A stretch of DNA of 64,000 nt, from the NCBI GenBank assembly GCA_011109175.1, contig RDEW01000039.1, forward strand, positions 316,110 to 380,109. The letters run 5' to 3'. The position numbers were made by a program, and so were the translations under genes. Each line of letters opens with the position of its first letter. Position 1 is the stretch's first letter. Origin of the DNA: Dicyema japonicum (lineage: Eukaryota > Dicyemida > Rhombozoa > Dicyemidae). This document shows, in pieces, positions 60,500-64,000 of this stretch. Below the pieces are notes generated by a model. The model was not told the origin of the DNA, did not search any database, and saw only the letters and a program-made list of their open reading frames with translations.

Positions 60500-60665
60500 T
60501 AGACAAATCCAGTTCCGCAGTGAGTATTCACTGATGACGGCGTCACTCGTCAAACCATTTCTGCATCGTAGATGCGTGGAACCTTCCACCAGGTGAACAG
60601 CAGCGAGTTTCGAACCCGTAGCTTAAGCCACTTAAGCCCGACACCTAACCACTAAGCCACTAACC
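60500..60665 (-). repeat. tRNA-derived SINE (family 1), fullest copy
   Basis: On the minus strand a tRNA-like head contains an A box TGGCTTAGTGGTTAGG (about 60640-60655) and, about 32 bases later, a B box GGGTTCGAAACTC (about 60608-60620). The body then follows: TGGAAGGTTCCACGCATCTA, GACGAGTGACGCCGTCATCA, GTGAATACTCACTGCGGAAC. Body copies lie at 15700-15765, 31650-31705 and 36280-36330. The head matches RNA polymerase III promoter consensus well. The cloverleaf is imperfect, so it is a SINE rather than a working tRNA. Confidence 0.68.
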
Positions 60666-60744
60666 GCCTATCTTCCTTTAACTAGATTTTATTTAAAATT
60701 ATTTTTAATATTTTTTCAATATATATTTAAATTTATTTAAAAAA

Positions 60745-60830
60745 AACCCCTGTGGCCTCTCCAGTTGATCTCTGCTGCAATCGTGAGAGGCAACGCAACT
60801 TCGATAATGTCAGAGGGGTCCACTTTGGAT
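60745..60830 (+). repeat. Dispersed repeat shared with 2290-2370
   Basis: GTGGCCTCTCCAGTTGATCT and a roughly 60-base continuation (GAGAGGCAACGCAACTTCGA...) parallel 2290-2370 in the same orientation. Family unknown. Confidence 0.5.
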
Positions 60831-60844
60831 GGATGACAGTATTT

Positions 60845-61400
60845 AAAACAAACAAACAAGTTTTTGAAGATCCTAGAAATTAGAGGAATGTTGAAACTTA
60901 TATGGTTCCTAATGCAAGCTGATCGACAACAAATTTTGAATCCAAGATTGGAGTCCAACAAGGCGACCCCAGTGACCTCCTACTTTTTCTTTGGGCATAG
61001 ATTATGCAGCATCAGCGATTGGAACTCCACTGAACTTATGGTACCTGGATGATTCGACCGTCGGAAGGAATTCCAAATTTTGTGGAAAAGGTCGAGTACC
61101 CCATCTTAGCACTTGCAGCACTATGGTTGGAACCAAATCCGTATAAATGTGAAATCATTAGCGTTGCTTAGGTAGAGGACAACTTTGACCATGTAGTGAT
61201 TTCTACTTATCTCGGTCACTCGACTCGAAAACGCAATTTTCTCGGCTCTCCTCTATATGGAAGTGATATGTCAAAAAATGCATCTGGTTCAGTTTTCAGA
61301 CAAAGGTGTTGTCTGGTTTATTTTAGATCGACTTTACGATAGCAGCTAGATGAGCATTCTGCGCAATTTTGGTGTAGATTGTGTTTGGATTGATTTTCCC
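60845..61400 (+). pseudogene. LINE family C reverse transcriptase palm
   Basis: Read across frames it gives QVFEDPRN, then IGVQQGDPSD with LLLF, LNLWYLDDSTVGR-like TYGTWMIRPSEG/WYLDD, and KCEIISVA. This is the GVQQGDPLGPLLF ... NLWYLDDGTLGG ... KCE order of the RT whose C-terminal domain is found at 480-815, 2790-4020 and 8580-9190. Frames alternate, so it is dead. It supplies the catalytic half missing from the other copies. Confidence 0.6.
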
Positions 61401-61499
61401 GATCTCTGACTGTGCTACATAAGATTTACTCATGTCTGTGTGCCTTGATATTCTGTTGGGTTTCTATGAGAACCATCCGAAGACAAGGAGATAATAAAA

Positions 61500-62060
61500 T
61501 ACTAATCCGTCTCCTCCTCCAATAGACGATCTGATATTTTCTTTTAGGGGACATCCGGGTAATCCCGACTCGTCTCCCTCTACAGACACACGTATGTAAA
61601 CTGGATAATGTAAAAAATGTCATCTGTCCCCTTATGCATGTCAAAAGTCACCCCAAGGATCCTTTGGGATTTTATGAAAGGAATAGCTTCATTGTTTGCC
61701 TTCAGTTCGACCGTCTGTCTTCCCAGTCTCTGTCTGAGGTAAATAGGGTTGTGACGGACATTACACTGCTAGTAGTTAGGCGATTTGTCAAGACGGTCCA
61801 GATTTTCTGTCAATCACGAAGTGGCAATCTGGATGTCCTGATCGCGTGACGCAATGACGATGTCGTCGGCATAAGTTAGAATAATATCATTTTCGGAGTC
61901 TTAGGTGGGGAGGTCCGCCATGTATAGGTTGCATAAAACTGGAGACAAAGAGGATTTTTGGGGAACCCCATTAGGGAGAAGCCGTGAAATAGGCCAATGA
62001 TTTTTGACATCTCAACAGCACTTGTCCGTCAACGAGCGACCATTCTCTTCATAAAATTAG
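61500..62060 (-). pseudogene. Jockey/CR1-like reverse transcriptase relic
   Basis: The minus strand reads GVPQKSSLSPVLCNLYMADL (about 61970-61910) and, after a stop, SENDIILTYADDIVIASRDQ (about 61895-61835), that is, the palm with its YADD box. Preceding and following sequence is too diverged to read. No 2A leader or endonuclease is attached. Confidence 0.65.
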
Positions 62061-62111
62061 CCTCTCAGCTGAATGTTGACCATCAAAAAATAATAGGAGT
62101 TATCCAAACCA

Positions 62112-62884
62112 TGTCCTCAATAGACTCGCAGGTTTGTTTATATTCTTAAAAAGATTATAATTTTTTAATTAAAATCAGACACAGACATCAAGCTCGCCGA
62201 CCATGGTCTCGAGACCATCAATGACGGTACGCTTGAAGCACGTGTATTTTCACTTTTGAAATGCCAGACCAAAAAAATGATGGAACTAATTGAGGTAGTC
62301 TTAGTTTTTCACTAAGAACGCTTTTTCGAACGTCATGCTTGGCTTAAACAACATCATTTCCTTTGGATGGATGATCGTTGAGGAATGTGACGAGGACACG
62401 TGTTTCCTAACAAATGGTGATAAAATTGAGGCCACTACAGTCGCTCTTCTACGAGACATTAAATCATCTAAGAACTCTCTCGACGCCTCCGTTCTTCTGA
62501 TTAAACGGAAGCTTGCCACTCAAAAGCAAGTCTTAAACCAATATGTAGTAAAGTGAGTTATTTTTCATGACACGTGGAGCAGCTTTTTAAACGTGTGTGT
62601 CAAAGGAGGAGACTGATTTGACGACTGCTATCGTCCGGGTGAGCCAATAGGTTATTATGAGGTATCAGTCGGACTGGCACCACAAGTATGTGAAGAACAT
62701 CTTAAGGACTCACACGACTGCGACAACTACCAAGATGTTGTATAAGCTGTCCCAGAAGGAGTTTAAACCTTTGAAGTATTTTTTGATCTACCGTGTTTTA
62801 AGCAAGGAAATATCGTCTAAAGAGGATGCTCAAAGAGATGTGAACAATTTGAAAAAAATTCAACACGAAAATTTCACACAATGA
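62112..62884 (+). CDS. Unknown protein, multi-exon
   Basis: Coherent coding pattern with micro-introns but no recognised family. Exon 1 starts at ATG 62112 (MSSIDSQ); intron 62133-62179 is 47 nt. Then [20 protein letters not shown] and KMMELIE; intron 62295-62316 (22 nt). Then [40 protein letters not shown] and [15 protein letters not shown] donor-like GTGAGT follows at 62553. The last part, after a possible intron 62639-62668, is [40 protein letters not shown] and [14 protein letters not shown], stop at 62884. The joins at 62180 and around 62583 are off by one base, so the gene model is approximate; the two halves could even be two genes. The C-terminal half is helical and basic. Confidence 0.5.
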
Positions 62885-63300
62885 AAACAAGAAGTCAAAT
62901 AAAATATATCACGCAGAAAAATGAAGAAAGTCTCTCACGGTTATTCTATTAAAAATCTTGCATACCCCATGTTGGAAACACTGATGTAGATGATTGTCCT
63001 TAAAGTTGGTTTCATCACCAGACGAATTAAATTGAGACTGAGAACTCTACTAAATTAAGTTGGCGTAAATAAAAAAAAATCTTATTAAATAGAGCAGCGA
63101 TTTTCTTCGTATTATCAAGAGTGATCGTCGAAAAATTTAACAGATCGCTAAAGACACTGTAATTTGAAACTTGGACCAAATTGATAAATCCTCAGATTGA
63201 GATATTTTTATGTTAAAAGTGAAATTATGAGTGACAAAATAATTATTAAAACCATTTAATCCCTTAAAAACGAAAAGTTAACTAATCAAACGATCAAATT
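62885..63300. other. A/T-rich spacer, no gene seen
   Basis: Lies between two convergent genes (the unknown plus gene and the minus cathepsin-like gene). No conserved frame, no RNA signal. Confidence 0.5.
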
Positions 63301-63306
63301 ATTCGA

Positions 63307-63990
63307 TTATAGGATAAATTGGACTGAAGGAAATCCACAGTTATATTTCCCACGTGACAGTTTGAAGTATCCATGAATACCCCATGCTTTTCCCCATCCA
63401 TTTTTGATAAGCCAATACTTTTCACCATTCATAATTCCATAGCCAACAACAGAAATTACATGATTATAGTTCAAGTTATGACAATTCCTGATGTGGTATA
63501 CTCCTAAAACGTTTCATTTATATTTACCTCGAAGATAAGTTTGCATGCTTATTAAAGAACCATCAACTACAGCAGTAATAGGACCAACTTTAATGAGATA
63601 GTCCATAAGCATTTTTCGTTACCATTATTAAGTCTTTTATAATCAGTCAATTTAAGTTTAATATTTGGTTTACCATCATATTTACATTTACCCTCCTATA
63701 GAGTTATGATAGAGACATTACCTTAGCCACATATGGATATCGTTTTTCAGAATTAATTCCTCCGTTATTTTTAATGTAATCATAAACATCTTCAGGAGAT
63801 CCACCACTGCATCCATGATCTACAATCTACAATGTTTTGTTCACTCATAGATATAAGAATATTGTGTTTGATTGCAAAATGTGACTCCAACGTAGCCAAC
63901 TAAATGCGTTAAACATTGGTTAACTGCTCCAAATGCATAGCAAGAACAAAAACAAAACTCCTTGCATTTTTATATCAGTTACCACAGTTT
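63307..63990 (-). CDS. Cathepsin L-like cysteine protease (C1), partial
   Basis: Papain-family protease running off the right edge; the propeptide and start lie outside. On the minus strand: CSCYAFGAVNQC near the edge, probably the catalytic-Cys region (family GSCWAF); SMSEQNIVDC and GCSGGSPEDVYDYIKNNGGI with RYPY (family GCNGG ... YIKxNGGI ... YPY); intron 63721-63696 (26 nt); KCKYDGKPN; YLIKVGPITAVVDGSLISMQ; intron 63527-63504 (24 nt); NYNHVISVVGYGI with the catalytic His; GEKYWLIKNGWGKAWG with the catalytic Asn; and SRGKYNCGFPSVQFIL before the stop at 63307. Three shifts break the frame: one missing A near 63620, a 7-base tandem duplication near 63820, and one near 63855. It may be a pseudogene or a gene with sequencing errors. 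Such proteases are lysosomal or secreted. Confidence 0.82.
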
Positions 63991-64000
63991 CGTTTTACCC

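Overview
ORGANISM. The window is eukaryotic nuclear DNA, AT-rich by eye. Cellular genes are cut by extremely short GT...AG introns: I placed more than twenty, almost all 22-30 nt, with two of 44-47 nt. Between genes lie degraded retrotransposons, DNA transposons and SINE-like repeats. The gene content looks animal or animal-like: a Mab-21 domain protein, WASH complex subunit 1, a C1 cysteine protease, mitochondrial ribosomal protein L38, UDP-GlcNAc pyrophosphorylase, a UBE2J-type ubiquitin-conjugating enzyme, an AGC kinase, and secreted Ser/Thr-rich mucin-like proteins. Introns of about 22-28 nt in an animal are a known hallmark of dicyemid mesozoans, parasites of cephalopod kidneys. A dicyemid-like parasite is therefore my best inference; no ribosomal or mitochondrial marker in the window proves it.

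LAYOUT. 1-11.6 kb is almost all dead non-LTR retrotransposon sequence from several families, plus two copies of a KRBA2-like integrase fragment. 11.6-13.1 kb holds mL38 (+). 13-19.1 kb has only repeat remnants. 19.2-20.8 kb holds UAP1 (+). 22.9-24.0 kb holds a Mab-21-like gene (-). 24-28.6 kb has no supported gene apart from LINE debris and a 57-bp tandem repeat. 28.7-29.0 kb holds mucin-like gene 1 (-). 34.1-36.1 kb holds a hAT element with a perfect 8-bp target duplication. 36.4-37.8 kb holds WASH1 (-). 41.3-42.2 kb holds an intact AGC kinase (+). 42.9-43.7 kb is a second hAT remnant, followed directly by an unknown ORF. 45.4-45.9 kb holds mucin-like gene 2 (-). 49.7-52.7 kb holds a nearly complete APE-type LINE (-). 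52.8-53.5 kb holds the UBE2J-type E2 (+). 53.9-55.3 kb has a mariner/IS630-like element and a palindromic MITE. 56.4-58.9 kb holds a WD-repeat gene (-). 59-60.1 kb is the 5' part of a LINE whose leader carries a 2A ribosome-skipping motif. 60.5-62.1 kb has a SINE and RT remnants. 62.1-62.9 kb holds an unknown gene (+). 63.3-64 kb holds a cathepsin-like gene (-) that runs to the window edge.

HOW THE GENES RELATE. There are no operons. The genes belong to ordinary eukaryotic functions: mitochondrial translation, UDP-GlcNAc supply for glycosylation, ER-associated ubiquitination, and endosomal actin. UAP1 makes the sugar donor for GlcNAc-containing glycans and the two mucin-like proteins are likely O-glycosylated, so a surface-glycan theme is possible, but this is inference.

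CAUTIONS. Several otherwise convincing genes (UAP1, mL38, the E2, the cathepsin, the LINE) contain isolated one-base shifts, mostly beside short homopolymers, while WASH1, the kinase, the Mab-21 gene and both mucin genes are cleanly open. This looks more like residual long-read indels than pseudogenes. The palindrome CACGTG occurs about 48 times, roughly six times expectation, inside exons, introns and spacers alike.
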